A stretch of DNA of 64,000 bases from Pseudisothecium myosuroides (Eukaryota; Streptophyta; Bryopsida; Hypnales; Lembophyllaceae), in contig OX637296.1 in the NCBI GenBank assembly GCA_951799445.1, positions 15,996,001 to 16,060,000 of the forward strand, read 5' to 3'. Shown here one piece after another: positions 47,239-58,984 of this stretch. Numbering within the stretch: position 1 is the stretch's first letter; the number at the start of each line of letters is the position of its first letter. The notes below the pieces were generated by a model that saw nothing but the letters and a program-made list of their open reading frames with translations, ran no database searches and was not told the DNA's origin. The translations under genes were made by a program, and so were the position numbers.

Positions 47239-49426
47239 TTAACCAACCGAAAGTAATCTGTCACAGAATCCATCGTCACTCTCACACTCCCCACTGCTGC
47301 TCCAACCAGACTCTACTCTCACACTCTCACCTACAACTTCCGTATCCACATTGCCACTCCCAGACGCCGAATTTCCTTCACCTGGTTGTTGCAAGTTGCA
47401 CGTCTCAATTCCTTCCACATTACAATCTCCCGAATAATCTCCACTGGAGTCCTCCGAAAACGGCGAATCTTCCAAGTTGCTATTTTCCCAAAGCTGCAAC
47501 AATGACGCAGAAATCTCAGGTCTCCTACCTGGACTGCAACTTCCTCGTCCTCCCAAAGTTCTCCGTGACTTTGCAGCAGCTTGCACATGATTCCTTACTG
47601 GAGAACACATTTGCCCCACGTGCTCTTCATCAGAATTGAAGAGTCTGGATCGTCGAGATTCCTCACTCTTGGTTGCTGCACCTGCTTGGCGTTTTACTAC
47701 GTGGGGAGACACTGATGCCACGGACTTTACTTTGAGATGTGGTGCTGGCAGTGGCAAAGGATGTGTAGGATGTGTGGGATGCCTGGGATGCGTGGAGCTA
47801 TGGTGGGTGTGAGGGCGTGTGTGTGGATGGACTGAGTGTTGTTGAAAAGCTCTTTTTTCTTGGGAAGTCCATTCCTGGTCGATGAACTCGGAGAGGCTGT
47901 CGACGACGTGAAGCTCCTCGTCGATGGCGTCGTTGGCGAGCTGATCTGCGCGGAGGTTGTCCTCGCGGGAGATGCGCTCTAAGAAGAGAGAGCGGAAGTC
48001 TTTGGAGAGGGTGAGCACTTTGCGTTGGTAGTCGACCAAGCGGTCGTCTTGCACGCTGCAGTGGCCCACGACCTGCACAGTCGAAAAGCACGAGGCTGTT
48101 GAGATACACGTGCTTTCAATTGACCCTTATAACGCTCTTACCATACTTGAGCTCGTGCACTTGCGTGTATTTACCAGCATGTGGTAGTATGACTTGGAAT
48201 TACGTAAAAAATACAACTTCCAACTTTAAAACTCCATACAGTAGATCCTCTAATAAGCAGCACTCTCTAAAGTAATGCGTCAAATTAGTCCCGAACTTGG
48301 ATCAGGCTCCATACTAACGTCATGAATGCAAATGACCCTCCTTTAATGTAATAACCTTTCTATTGTAATGTGACAAACCAGTCCCGGCCCAGCTCTTATT
48401 AGAGGTTCTATTGTACAAGATTCACATCAAAATTTTGATACTGTAAGACAACTCAATCCAGAGACAGCTCAATATTTGTGACTATTTTTTTCGGCTTCTT
48501 CACATCTACCATATTGAATCCACCCCTGTTTCCAACTGCATATCATTTGCTTCCAACGCCCTGTCGGAAGCATGACTTGACTGAGTTGATCGACGGCTAC
48601 TTCAGTTGAGCTCAATCTGATTTGTTCATTTCATGTTAAGCTTCTCCCAAAATCCATGCTTGATTTCGTTAAATTTTGTCAGCCAGTAAGGAGCAAGGAA
48701 GTAGAGATTAAAAGAGTCCAATGAATGACTTTCAAGGAAACTATTCAAACCAAGAATGCACCTATTCATTTAGGAGTTTGATGATTATTGGTTGGCTCCA
48801 TGGACACTGAGTACCAAAAGTGTCCAATGAATGACTCTCAAGAAAGTTGTAGAAATCAAGAATGTAATATATCTTTTCATCAAGGAATTTGATAACTTGT
48901 TTGACTACCTTGGATGATGAAGACTACCGAAAGTGTCCAATGAATGACTCTCAAGAAAATTATAGAAACCAAGAATGCACCTATTCATCTGGAAATTTGA
49001 TAATTTTGACTCACTACCTTGTTGATAGAGCCATGTGCTTCCGAAGGTCAAACAAAGCCAACAACAACGGATATTCCAAGATATTAAGGGCAACAAAGGT
49101 TAAAAGTAAATTGAACTTACTTGGCTATGGATGAGTCGAGAGTCGCCCTTCACGAGTAGAAACTCCACTCCCAAGGAGAGGGCTTTCTTCAATCCAGCAA
49201 TGAGCGCTTTGTACTTGGCCACCCCAGAGGAGACGCCAGGATCCACCAGCTTTTTGAGCTCCACTACGGTGTGGCCGCGATTGTTTTTGAGCACAGCACC
49301 AATGCCAGCAGGGGTGTTAGGGTTCTCACTATCGCGAGTGGCACCATCAAAGAATAGGATCCATGGAGATTGCGGTTGAGGTGGGGCCACCATCCTATTC
49401 CGTTCATAAAAATGCATGTCATGCAT
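47239..49426 (-). CDS. RNase H-fold protein (RVT_3 type) with missing catalytic Glu, 379 aa, 2 exons
   Basis: Exons on the minus strand: 49426-49121 and 48072-47239 (1140 nt), joined at CAA/GTAAGT and TGCAG/GTC. The fold is clear: WILFFDGATRD (Asp27), GIGAVLKN, VAKYKALIAGLKKAL, LLVKGDSRLIHSQVVGH (Asp95), then ISREDNLRADQLANDAI (Asp145). Relatives in this group normally read AEYEALIAGL, and the second Glu of that motif is the metal-binding residue. Here it is Lys73 (AKYKALIAGL), so RNA-DNA hybrid cleavage is probably lost. After residue 155 comes a His/Pro/Thr-rich run and a long Ser/Asp/Glu-rich tail with no known domain. The ATG at 49426 is the first in frame after an upstream stop, but ATGs at 49417 and 49393, or an unseen 5' exon, are possible. 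It is a host gene with an intron, not part of a retroelement. I cannot predict its target. Confidence 0.8.
48716..49020 (+). repeat. Tandem array in the RNase H-like gene intron, three units of about 105 bp
   Basis: Units begin GTCCAATGAATGACT(C/T)TCAA at about 48717, 48821 and 48933, and each ends near GAGTACCAAAA or GACTACCGAAA. The shared inner block is AACCAAGAATGCACCTATTC. The GTGTCCAATGAATGAC core resembles the short TTAA-bounded element at 33728-33957, so the array may have grown from such an element. Confidence 0.8.
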
Positions 49427-51972
49427 CAAGTTTGTCGGCACACCCACTTCCACCGTTGTATAGAAACTAAGCTATTCTACTGTCTTTTTTGCGTTTTATA
49501 ATTTCATTTTTTACCTTTTCAATTGTACAACATTATTCTTTAGACATTGAAGGTGAGCATACTTTTCTATTGTTGAGATATTCTCACAATGTTGAGATAT
49601 TCTCAAATTTCTCTAGAACATGACCTCTAAAGCCTACTCCATTGTAGTAAAAAAAATCTATGTATTTTTAATTAGTAGTTTCTTTTGCATTTTACATTTC
49701 ATTTTTTGTCCCTGCACTTACACAACGTACTTCTTTTAGACATTGAATTTTTTTTTTGTCATTCCTTTGTATTCTTTAGCTATTGAAGCATTGCACCCTT
49801 TCTATTACAAATGTTGAAATGTATTTGAATATCTCCAAATTATATTTTCTAAAGCTCATTCCACTACAATATGAAATCTAACATGCTTTTGTACAAATTC
49901 TTCTTGCATTTTATGATATCATTGCCCCTCCATTTGTACTACATCTTTCAAACATTGAAGAATCTCACCTTTTTCCATTGCATTTGTATGCAATTTTGTA
50001 GCTATTAAAGCATTGCACCTATTCTATTACAATTGTTGAGATATGTCCATTGAATCTCTTCAAATATGACCTTCTCTAAAATGACATTTTAGATTATTAT
50101 ACACACTTGTCACAATGTCATTGATTGAAGCATTTTTGTTAGTCATTTTATTAGACTTTATGGAAAGTCAGATTCAAACATATCTAACCATTTATATCCA
50201 ACCATATGCAAAATATTTTTACCTGTTGTTGTTTCTCCTACATCCCTCAATCTTTGTTTTCTTGTAGCTTTGAGTGATGGGCATTATAAACAATCAAGAT
50301 TCATGGCATCATGTTTGAGTCTACTAGATTGTCGTAATATCATTGTGGACTATTACATGTTTTTCACGTAATTCATGTAAATATCTTTCTTGCCATATAA
50401 TTTTTTTTATGACCTATTCAATTTTGTTTTAATTCTTGAATGCATTGTATAGAAAATTGAATTGATACGAACTAGAGAGATAATAAGTGAAAACCTAAAG
50501 GTCTAGATTTTGGAGATTAGAGAAAAGGTTTCAATTGACATGTAATAAAATAAATAGCAAAGAGGGAGAAGGGCAACAAGAGGCGTGATGACTGGAGACC
50601 AAACGCTTTTATTAAAACACAGTTGAGTTGACTTGCTAAATGTCACCTTCTATGACCCCTCAAGGATGAAGTCCATGATTGTGTAGTCAACTAGAAAGTC
50701 TTTCACTATGTACCCTCCATTTCTTCTCTAATTATGAATGAATTATTTTTCAAAGATGAAATCACATGTCTAATATATGTCATAAAATTTTCAGAATTTT
50801 TTGTAAAATTTTCAAATTATCATAAATTTTAGAAGAAAAAATTAAAAAAATTCATATCAAATACCAAACATGATTAAATTTTTTGATAATTTTAAAATAG
50901 AAGTACATTTTATGTGTCACTCCATATTTAGAAATTTGCATTCAAAGAATTAGATGAAAATCATCCATTCTTCAAAATGCTCAAAGTATGTTTGATCATG
51001 TGAATGGCACAAACGTCCTTGGCATCCTTCTATGGTTAATGTGACCATATCTTCTATTTTCTCATTAAATTTAAGACCAAATCTTGGGGAACAATTAGTT
51101 CAAAATCATTGACTGCACTTTTTACTATTACAAATCTTTATTGTATGTTTTAATTGCAACTACTTGTCATATTAGGAAGTGTGACAAGTATCATACATGG
51201 TTAAATGTGATACTAATAATTCTAAACAATTATTTGTGTGGATTAATATACTTTGAAATGGTTTAAGTTAGTGCAAGTTGAAACATTGACAATATGCCAA
51301 GTGGCACACAAAAATTTACAATGTTAAGTTTTGAAGTATATTTAAATTTGAGAATTATGTTGAATGTCACAAGAAGTTATGTTAAAATGATAACAAAGAA
51401 TTAAATAAGTGTGAAAAGGGCTCAAGACTAATTTTTATGATGTCACATTGAAGGGAAATTTTTAGTACATGCATATTCCAAGTGATATGTGTGCACTTTA
51501 CTACAAAATATTGTGTGATGCCTTCAAATTTTTTTTTTAATACCAATGTACGTGAATTTTGATATACATACGTGAAATTTAAATCAATGCTTAGGTGAAA
51601 TCCACTTAAATTCAACACAACAACTTATAATATCCTTTAAAATCTTATATATTTAGAATATAAAAAATAAAAGTTAACTAAAAAAATAGATCCTTAGGTC
51701 CTTAATTTTCTTTTAAATCATACAATTATGATACATCACATGCATTTTGGTACCTAGGTTGTAACATTAAAGGATTCTAGGATAAAAAGGTATCCCAATA
51801 ATTGGCCTTAAATTTTACTTAAACATCCTTAATTCCCAAAAGACCAAAAATCCTACTTGGGCTTTTTAAAGAACTTGAGTAGGTCTTGTTGACTTCATAA
51901 TTTTCATTTTTTGCATGAATTTTTTAGGATAGATGATAATCATCATAATCTAAATGTGAAGCTTTGTTTTAC
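49427..51972. other. AT-rich intergenic DNA with tandem-like sequence
   Basis: No gene. From about 49500 to 50100 a loose unit of 150-200 bp recurs. It contains GCATTTTA(T/C)(A/G)ATTTCAT, ACATTGAAG and CCTTT(T/C)CTATT. The remainder is unstructured A/T-rich DNA. Confidence 0.4.
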
Positions 51973-52882
51973 TTAACCCCTAAAGGCCCAAGGCCTTTGT
52001 CTGCCAAAAAACACTCAAAACTGCCATTTCTATAGCAAAGAGTAAAAAAATTTGAAAAATGTTTTTTTGCACATCTAACCATAGGATTCTACACTTAACT
52101 AGTATGAAAATGTGTGGAAATTTTTTTAGAATTTTTCACCGCACAGATTGCAAGATATTTGCATTTAAAGTGAAAAAAAACAAGTTTTTGAGCACATTGC
52201 GGGACTAGATTTTTTGACTTTGAACATTTGTAACTTAAATTTTTTGTACTGCAGAGTTTTGAGTTTTAAATCTTTGTAGTGGAGAATTGGGTTGAGAGTC
52301 TAGGAAAAAAAATTCAAAAAAACTTATTATCATTCTTAAAAAATTTGTTAAACAGAAGTAGATACAAAATAGAAGGAAAATCTAAAATACTCATATATTT
52401 TAGGAATTAAAATGCACTAATCCCAATGGTGAGAAACCATTAAAATTTATTTTTTTTGAAAAATTTGCAAAAATTGCATTCAAAAATGAATCCTACAAGT
52501 TATTTTTTTCAAGAAGATGTTCTGACTGCCCAAAAAACAAGAATGCCCATAACTTTCTCATAACAAATCCAAATGAAATGAATCAAAGCTTTTTAGCTAG
52601 ACAAAGATATAATCTATGAGAAAAAAAAAATTTTAAAAAAATTCAAATTTTTGCAAATTTTTTTTGCTGCCTGGGCTACCCATATCCCTTGTTTTGAGCT
52701 TATTTGGTCATAATTGTTGTTCCCGGGCACCAATTGTGAAAAAAAATTATATTCTTATGAAGCTTATCAATTTTTCTATCTTCAAAAAAAGTTTCAAAAA
52801 ATCAAAACAAAAATTCAGGCCGTAGGTACCTGCCCAAAATCTCATTTGTCCCCCAAAGGAACAACGGTCCTTTAGGAGTTAA
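51973..52882 (+). mobile_element. TTAA-bounded piggyBac-like MITE, family A copy 1 (910 bp)
   Basis: The left end is TTAACCCCTAAAGGCCC and the right end is GGTCCTTTAGGAGTTAA, with TTAA at both edges. The interior is mirrored by 54208-54983: AACCATAGGATTCTACACTT, AAATGTGTGGAAATTTTTTT, TTTGACTTTGAACATTTGTA and GTAGATACAAAATAGAAGGA all reappear reverse-complemented there. It encodes no transposase. Confidence 0.75.
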
Positions 52883-53236
52883 ATCCAATAAATATTGCTA
52901 AAATTAGAAGTTTTTAAAATTTCAATGTCAAAATGGGTAGCAAAAAATGTACTCTAAAAAATATTAATTGTTTTTTTTTTAGATTTGACATGTGAAAAGA
53001 GGATTGAAAAACTTCAAGTCACATTTACAATTTTAAAACCCTCATGATCAAACATTATAATCTTTCAATCCGTAAATGATTTTTTTTTTTTCCCCTATGT
53101 GATCTCTAACATGTCTAGTTTGAATTTGTACGGTTACAATTCAAAAAGCATTGGTACAACTTAGAGCAATTTCTGTTCAATTTAGAGCAAAATAATCCCT
53201 AGAAGCTAAAAAAGGCCTTCGGCATTTAGGGATTAA
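52883..53236. repeat. Decayed right end of a TTAA-type element
   Basis: Ends GGCCTTCGGCATTTAGGGATTAA, close to the right end of the family C element at 16072. It contains ACATTATAATCTTTCAATCC, a block found in several of these elements. No matching left end is found, so it is truncated. Confidence 0.45.
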
Positions 53237-53639
53237 GCTCAATTAGCTTCCAATGTGATTTCAGTTTGCTACCAATTTTTAAACGCCTCCTTAGACAACT
53301 CCCAAAATTGTGAACCTCAAAAACTTAGTAACTTATGTGTCGTTACTTTCAGATTCCAGTCCAAATATGTGCCTATTTTATAAAATTCATGATTTTTCAA
53401 TGTTTTGTAATTTCAAAACATTCATTGTCACTAGTGGGTAGCATTTAGGAATCAGAATTTTATAATTAAGGTACGTTCACACCTAGCATTTAGTAACAAC
53501 GGTCATAAAAACATAATACCTTTGAAAAAGACGGAAAGGTGTAGGTTTTATAAAAACATTTGTTGGTTAATTTGGTATTGGTTTGGCAAAATTGGGTCAT
53601 TTTAAATTATCAGTTGTTTAGACTTAGGGCATGACATTT
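53237..53639. other. AT-rich intergenic DNA
   Basis: About 400 bp with no gene or element recognised. Confidence 0.4.
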
Positions 53640-55070
53640 AGTAGTCTTTACAAAGGCATCATTTTCTTCTTTGCAATCCTCATCCAAAAAATTCATCCAC
53701 ACATCATGGAGAATAAAATAAGCATCAATATCAATGGCATTTGACCATTTGCCACAAATAAATAAATTTGATGGTAATGTGAAGTGAATACTTCATAGAC
53801 AATTGTGGGCACCAAGGATGGGGACATCATTTTTATAATGAAATCTATTGTCCATCATAAACCTTCAAAGGGTATGGGATAATTTGAAGATGAGAACTTG
53901 AAGGCTCATTGTCAAAAAGAAGGAATTGCGCTTGGAGTAGAATTTCAGATCTCATTTAGGCATAGTAGAATAATTTTCTTAAAAGAATTTTAACTAAAAA
54001 AAGTTGATAAATCAAGCTAACCTTCATCACCCCAATTTTTTTTGTAATTTTCAGCCTTCAACCAAAAGTTATTGACAAATTCAAAGAGGGGTTGGAAGGG
54101 ACATTTTCTTGGACATTTTCAATCACCCCTCTTTGAAATTTGTTCATAATTTTTGATTGGAGGTTGAAAATTACAAATGGATTTTTGGAGATGAAAATTA
54201 GCTTGATTTAACCCCTAAAGGACCGGCATGCGTTTTTTGGCTGTATAGAAATTTTGGGCAGGTACGTGTGACTAGAGATTTCCATATTTTAAACTGAAAT
54301 TTTAATAGAAGGTGGGCGCAAGGAATATCTTTCATATGCACAAAATTTCAGGACATTTGGAAATAGGAGTCAAAAGTTATGGCCAAATATGTTACTTTTT
54401 TTCGTAACTGGGCAGTCTGGGCAGCAAAAAAAATTTGGCAAAAATTTGATTTTTTTTTTTTAATATTTTTGATCTTGTAGATTATATTTTTGTCTATCTA
54501 GAAAGCTTTGATTTATTTCATTTGGATTTGTTATGAGAAAGTTATGGACATTCTTGTTTTTCGGGCAGTTAGATTTTCCTTCTATCTCGTACCTACTTCT
54601 ACTTAATAAATTTTTAGGAATGATAATTAAGTTTTTTTGAATTTTTTTTTTCCTAGACTCTCAACCTAATTATCCACTATAAAGATTTAAAGTTCAAGAC
54701 TCTGTAGTGCAAAATTTTAAGTTAAAAATGTTTAAAGTCAAAAAATCTAGTCCCACAATGTGCTAAAATACTTGTTTTTTCCACCTTAAACGCAGATATC
54801 TTGCAATCTGAGTGGTCAAAAATTCTGAAATTTTTTCCACACATTTTCATACTAGTTAGGTGTAAGATCCTATGGTTAGATGTGCAAAAAAAACATTTTT
54901 CAAATTTTTTTACTCCTTACTATAGAAATGGCAGTTTTGAGTGTTTTTTGGCAGAAAAAAGGCCTTGGGCCTTTAGGGGTTAACAACTTCTCTTAGTTCA
55001 ATTTTTTTTGAAAAAAGCGGTTTAGCTCCTACTCATTCTCATTTACACATCCCACACGGGTTGTTTTACT
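53640..55070. mobile_element. Fold-back element J copy 1, interrupted by a TTAA-bounded MITE
   Basis: Shares GGATAATTTGAAGAT, CATTTAGGCATAGTAGAATA and TTAGCTCCTACTCATTCTCA-like blocks in order with 57936-58640. The centre is itself an inverted repeat (CAAATTCAAAGAGGGG and CCCCTCTTTGAAATTTG, 54080-54150). The element at 54208-54983 is inserted in its right arm. Without that insertion the two J copies align through the junction. Confidence 0.6.
54208..54983 (-). mobile_element. TTAA-bounded piggyBac-like MITE, family A copy 2 (776 bp)
   Basis: The left end is TTAACCCCTAAAGGACCGG and the right end is GGGCCTTTAGGGGTTAA, with TTAA at both edges. It lies in inverted orientation to 51973-52882. Its insertion into repeat J (53640-55070) can be compared with the uninterrupted copy J2, which supports the boundaries given. 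Confidence 0.78.
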
Positions 55071-57935
55071 TCCTACCATCCTATATGTATATTAAAAACT
55101 TGTCTTCTTAATTCAAAACATGAATTGTGAGTGGCCTATGAATTTCAGCCAAGATACTTCCTAATTGAAAGTGTTCTTTGTTAATCACCCATATGCAATC
55201 CCATTAGCTAACTACGCTCTTAACAATCTAAAATCTATGTTTCCTATTGATTGGGGGGTTGCTATGTAATATTACGCAAAATTCACATACTTGCGTGAAC
55301 AACTTAGTGTCTTCATTTATTGACTTGACCACCATTCGTTACCCTTGCCAGCTCGTTGTCCAACTAGGATCAGCATTTGCTAAAGAGCGAAAGTGTGAAC
55401 ACACATGTTTCTTTTTCTAACAGTGCCCCAAAGACTCGGCCTCAATGGCACGTGCAAACGTACCATTAGCATGCCTGCCAAGGTTTTTACATAATAGTCT
55501 CTTTCATTGACTTGAGCAACCCTCTGTGCAACATGATTATCGCATCAGGTAGAAGCACCAGTAGTCAACCACACCCAGTATCCAACCTCTAAGGGTGCAG
55601 TATTTCCAACCAAGGGAGGAGCAAAGTTCCAATGGAAGCTGGGAATGTGTTCTTTTGGTCCTTTTTGAGGTTTGGACTAATAAGGTTATGACATATGTCT
55701 CGAAGTAGTGAGCTGGAAAGTAGTTCTTGAATGATCAGAATTGGAAGACTTCAGTAATTGGCTATTGGTGAAGAGTACATTTTGGCTCCCAAAATTCACA
55801 ATAATTTCAATCTTGGGAATATGAATATGAAAAATTTGCAATCCCCCTATTTCCTATCTTCCTACATGGAAAAAATTCCACCTCTTTTTATTGCTCACGA
55901 TCTGCTCCAAAATTGCTTAAATGATCAACTACTGGTGTTTCTACCTTAGCATTGTTAGAGCATCCACACCCTTACTCAACAAATCTAATGCCTTATGATG
56001 GAACATGCTCAGTTCAAGCTCTTTCTTGAGTCCACTTGCCAAATCCCCACCATTACATGAAAAATCCAACACACTCAATAATTCGTGTAATCCAGGCTCT
56101 TATTGATGCCACTATTATTGCTTGTCCAAGGAGTTGTTGAAATAGTGAGATCTCAACAATGAATGTGAAATTGAGGGGCACGACAAGGGTATTAAGCAAC
56201 ACGGTAAGATTCCATACTAAGTTCATTTTTGGAGTGTGTGTGATCTAGGTTTTTATCCTAAGTGAGTAAGGGTGGAGGAATATTTACAGTATAGGCATGC
56301 AAGAAGCCAATGCGGCTCACTCTAGCATGCAAGGGTAGGGATATTCTTACTTTGCCTAAACCATCCCCCCTTGGAGATTGGAATAAATCCTCCTTGGTCC
56401 TTAGGAGGGAATTTAATTTAATGTAGTGAAGGCCACTGGCTGGCTGCAAAGTTGTAATGCTGGGGACTTTTGCTTTTTAGAGGAGCAAAAGGGTCTTTGC
56501 AAGAAAAAACAACCGTTTGGGTAGCATTTTGCAAAACTGATTTCTGTTTAATGCTATAACTTTTGAATTATAAACCCAATGCCAAAAACAAAAAAATTAT
56601 TTCTAGAATTATTTATTGTAATTATATCCCTTTTTTTTTTAAACCTTAAAAAATCATTTTATATTTAAAAGTCAATTTTGTTAATTTGTCACACTTTTGG
56701 GTTTAGAAATTTTTTATGCTATTGAGAGGTTTACTTTAATGATTTTTAGCTTAAATTTCTATAGTGTATATTCCTATAGTAGGCGAACATGTTCCTATTG
56801 AAGGGAATCTAAAGCTAAATTATTTTATGTCCTCCATATTCCTGCAATTAGGCCTCCCTTGCGTTAGCACTTCTAAACATTAGAGATGGTTTTGACCTAA
56901 TTTTTTTGTCAAATCTTATCACCAAGAAGTCCTTCAAAATGACCAATTTCTAGTTTCTTTAAAAATTGTTTTTCCTATTTTCTACAAATTAAAATGTCCA
57001 AGGGTGTATATTTTGGCACATATTCTTGGACAAAGAATTTTGGTGAATTACTAATGACACTCATTTCTTAACTCCTAAAGGACCAAGGCACATTTTGGGT
57101 AGAAATGGTGGAAATTGTCACTTTTTAGGACAAGGAGGAAAAAAATGAATTTTTTTTTCTAAATTCAATCATTCAAATTTATATTAGACTACTATGAGAA
57201 TGTGTGGAAATTTTTTAGAAACTTTGACAACATGGATTGAACATTTGAAAATAAAAAAACGTAGAAGTTTTTTCCAACCTTGATCATTCAATAGGGCAAA
57301 CATACTTTAACTCCTCCTAGAGTGAGATTCTTATACAACACACGGTTATTTTTTTTAATTACACTTGCATCTTGTAACAAGTACATTACATACCTAACAT
57401 TAAAAAAATATGAAGCCTCCAGACGGCCACTCCATAGCCCTCCAAGGACCCCACAGATTACAATCATTTTCGTTGCTTAAGGATTATTTTTTCCCCTATT
57501 GCTACTCACCTTATGTCGCAATATCGGATGCTTTTCAATGGCTCAAAATCGAAGTACAAGGTGTTAAATAATTAGGGTAAAGGTCCTCTAATGCACTTTA
57601 ATCCTAATTATTGGATACCTTGTATTTGGATGCACTTTGCACTCTAACCAAGTGGGAAAACATGTTCGAAACTGTCCAAAGACCATCTACCATCAATTTT
57701 TTTATGGCAATGTGAAATACTTACTTCCAGGTTGTTGTTTTTTCATTTTTAATGAAGTACCAAAGTGGCTATTTGAATATTATAGTAGTGCTTCAAATTT
57801 CAACATTCATCCACATATTGGATAGAGAATATCACATTAATACATATCACATATCTATAATTCAGTTTTCATCCACAATCTAGTGATTTCATCCAAGATT
57901 TTTTTTTAATTTGAAGTTTTTTGGTGATTTTCCGC
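55071..57935. other. Repeat-derived intergenic DNA, no gene
   Basis: 55767-55930 is repeated, inverted and diverged, at 60920-61100. A left TTAA-type end (TTAACTCCTAAAGGACC) begins at 57068 and continues with ATGAGAATGTGTGGAAATTT, as in family A, but its right end is lost. The motif ACCAGTAGTCAACC/GGTTGACTACTG occurs near 55557 and again near 61690. No coding exon is supported. Confidence 0.45.
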
Positions 57936-58640
57936 TCTTATAGTGCTATTTTGTTCTACGAGCTTGGTGAAAGACCCAGTATTTTGGTGCAAATTGATGA
58001 CAAATTGCCGGTAAAAAAATCCACTGCTTACTTAATTGACAATTGGTGAGAGTGAAGGGTGAAGACGTTGTTTTTATAGAGAAATCAATTGTCCACCATG
58101 AATCCTCAAAGGATATGGGATAATTTGAAGATAGACCACTCATTGTCAAATGCAGAAATTGTGTTCAAAGTGAAATTTTAGACCTTATTTAGACATAGTA
58201 GAATAACTTTTTACAAGAAAACTTTGACATAATTAAATATGGTGAATTAAGCTAACTTTTATCTACAAAAATCCATTTCAGATTTTGAGCCTCCAATAAA
58301 AAGTTATGGACAAAATTCAGAGTGGATGTTTGAAAATGTCCAAAAAAATGTCCTTTCCAATCACTCTCTGAAATTTGGCCATAACTTTTAGATGGAGTCT
58401 CAAAATTTCAGGTGAATTTTTGGGATGAAAGTTAATTTGATTCGCTACATTAGTTTAGTTCAAAGATTTTGAAAAAAGTTATTTTACTATACTCAAATGA
58501 GGTCTAAAATTCGACTTTGAACCCAATTCTTGCATTTGACTAGATTTTGAGTGATTAAGCTCCTATTAATCCTAATCTACATATCCCATATGGATTGTTT
58601 TACCTACCACTACCCCACTTGTATAAACATCTTGAACCTA
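57936..58640. mobile_element. Fold-back element J copy 2 (uninterrupted)
   Basis: The whole segment folds on itself. GTCAAATGCAGAAATTGTGT on the left is mirrored by the block ending near 58550 (TTCTTGCATTTGAC). TTAGACCTTATTTAGACATA is mirrored by CTCAAATGAGGTCTAAAATT, and TAAAAAGTTATGGACAAAAT by TTGGCCATAACTTTTAGATG. The arms differ at many positions, so this is an old element. It has no coding capacity, and its right edge overlaps the start of the perfect palindrome. Confidence 0.6.
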
Positions 58641-58984
58641 AGGAGAGATTGATTTTCAATAGATATCGTACTGATGCAGCTCCTTCATACCTACGTACCA
58701 TAATCGCACTGATTACGTTGATTTTTACGCATTGAATCAGTGCAAAAAAAATGAATATCAATAGCGTACAGTTCATGTACTTTAACTATACGATTGCTGT
58801 GTTGTTTCAACACAGCAATCGTATAGTTAAAGTACATGAACTGTACGCTATTGATATTCATTTTTTTTGCACTGATTCAATGCGTAAAAATCAACGTAAT
58901 CAGTGCGATTATGGTACGTAGGTATGAAGGAGCTGCATCAGTACGATATCTATTGAAAATCAATCTCTCCTTAGGTTCAAGATG
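58628..58984. repeat. Perfect palindrome: two 177-bp arms, 3-bp loop
   Basis: 58628-58804 and 58808-58984 are exact reverse complements, separated only by TTT. Symmetry stops abruptly on both sides (outer bases A and A do not pair). The arms begin CATCTTGAACCTAAGGAG and meet at GCTGTGTTG-TTT-CAACACAGC. No mismatch was found on a base-by-base comparison. I found no second copy of the arm sequence elsewhere in the window. It contains no coding frame of note, and no target duplication is evident. Confidence 0.95.

Noticed and set aside
48716..49020. CRISPR array
   Set aside because: The units are diverged tandem repeats without conserved-length unique spacers, and the genome is eukaryotic.
47239..49453. 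RNase H domain as part of an LTR retrotransposon
   Set aside because: There is no reverse transcriptase, integrase, gag or LTR around it, and it has a clean GT-AG intron and a long non-retroviral tail. It is better read as a host gene.
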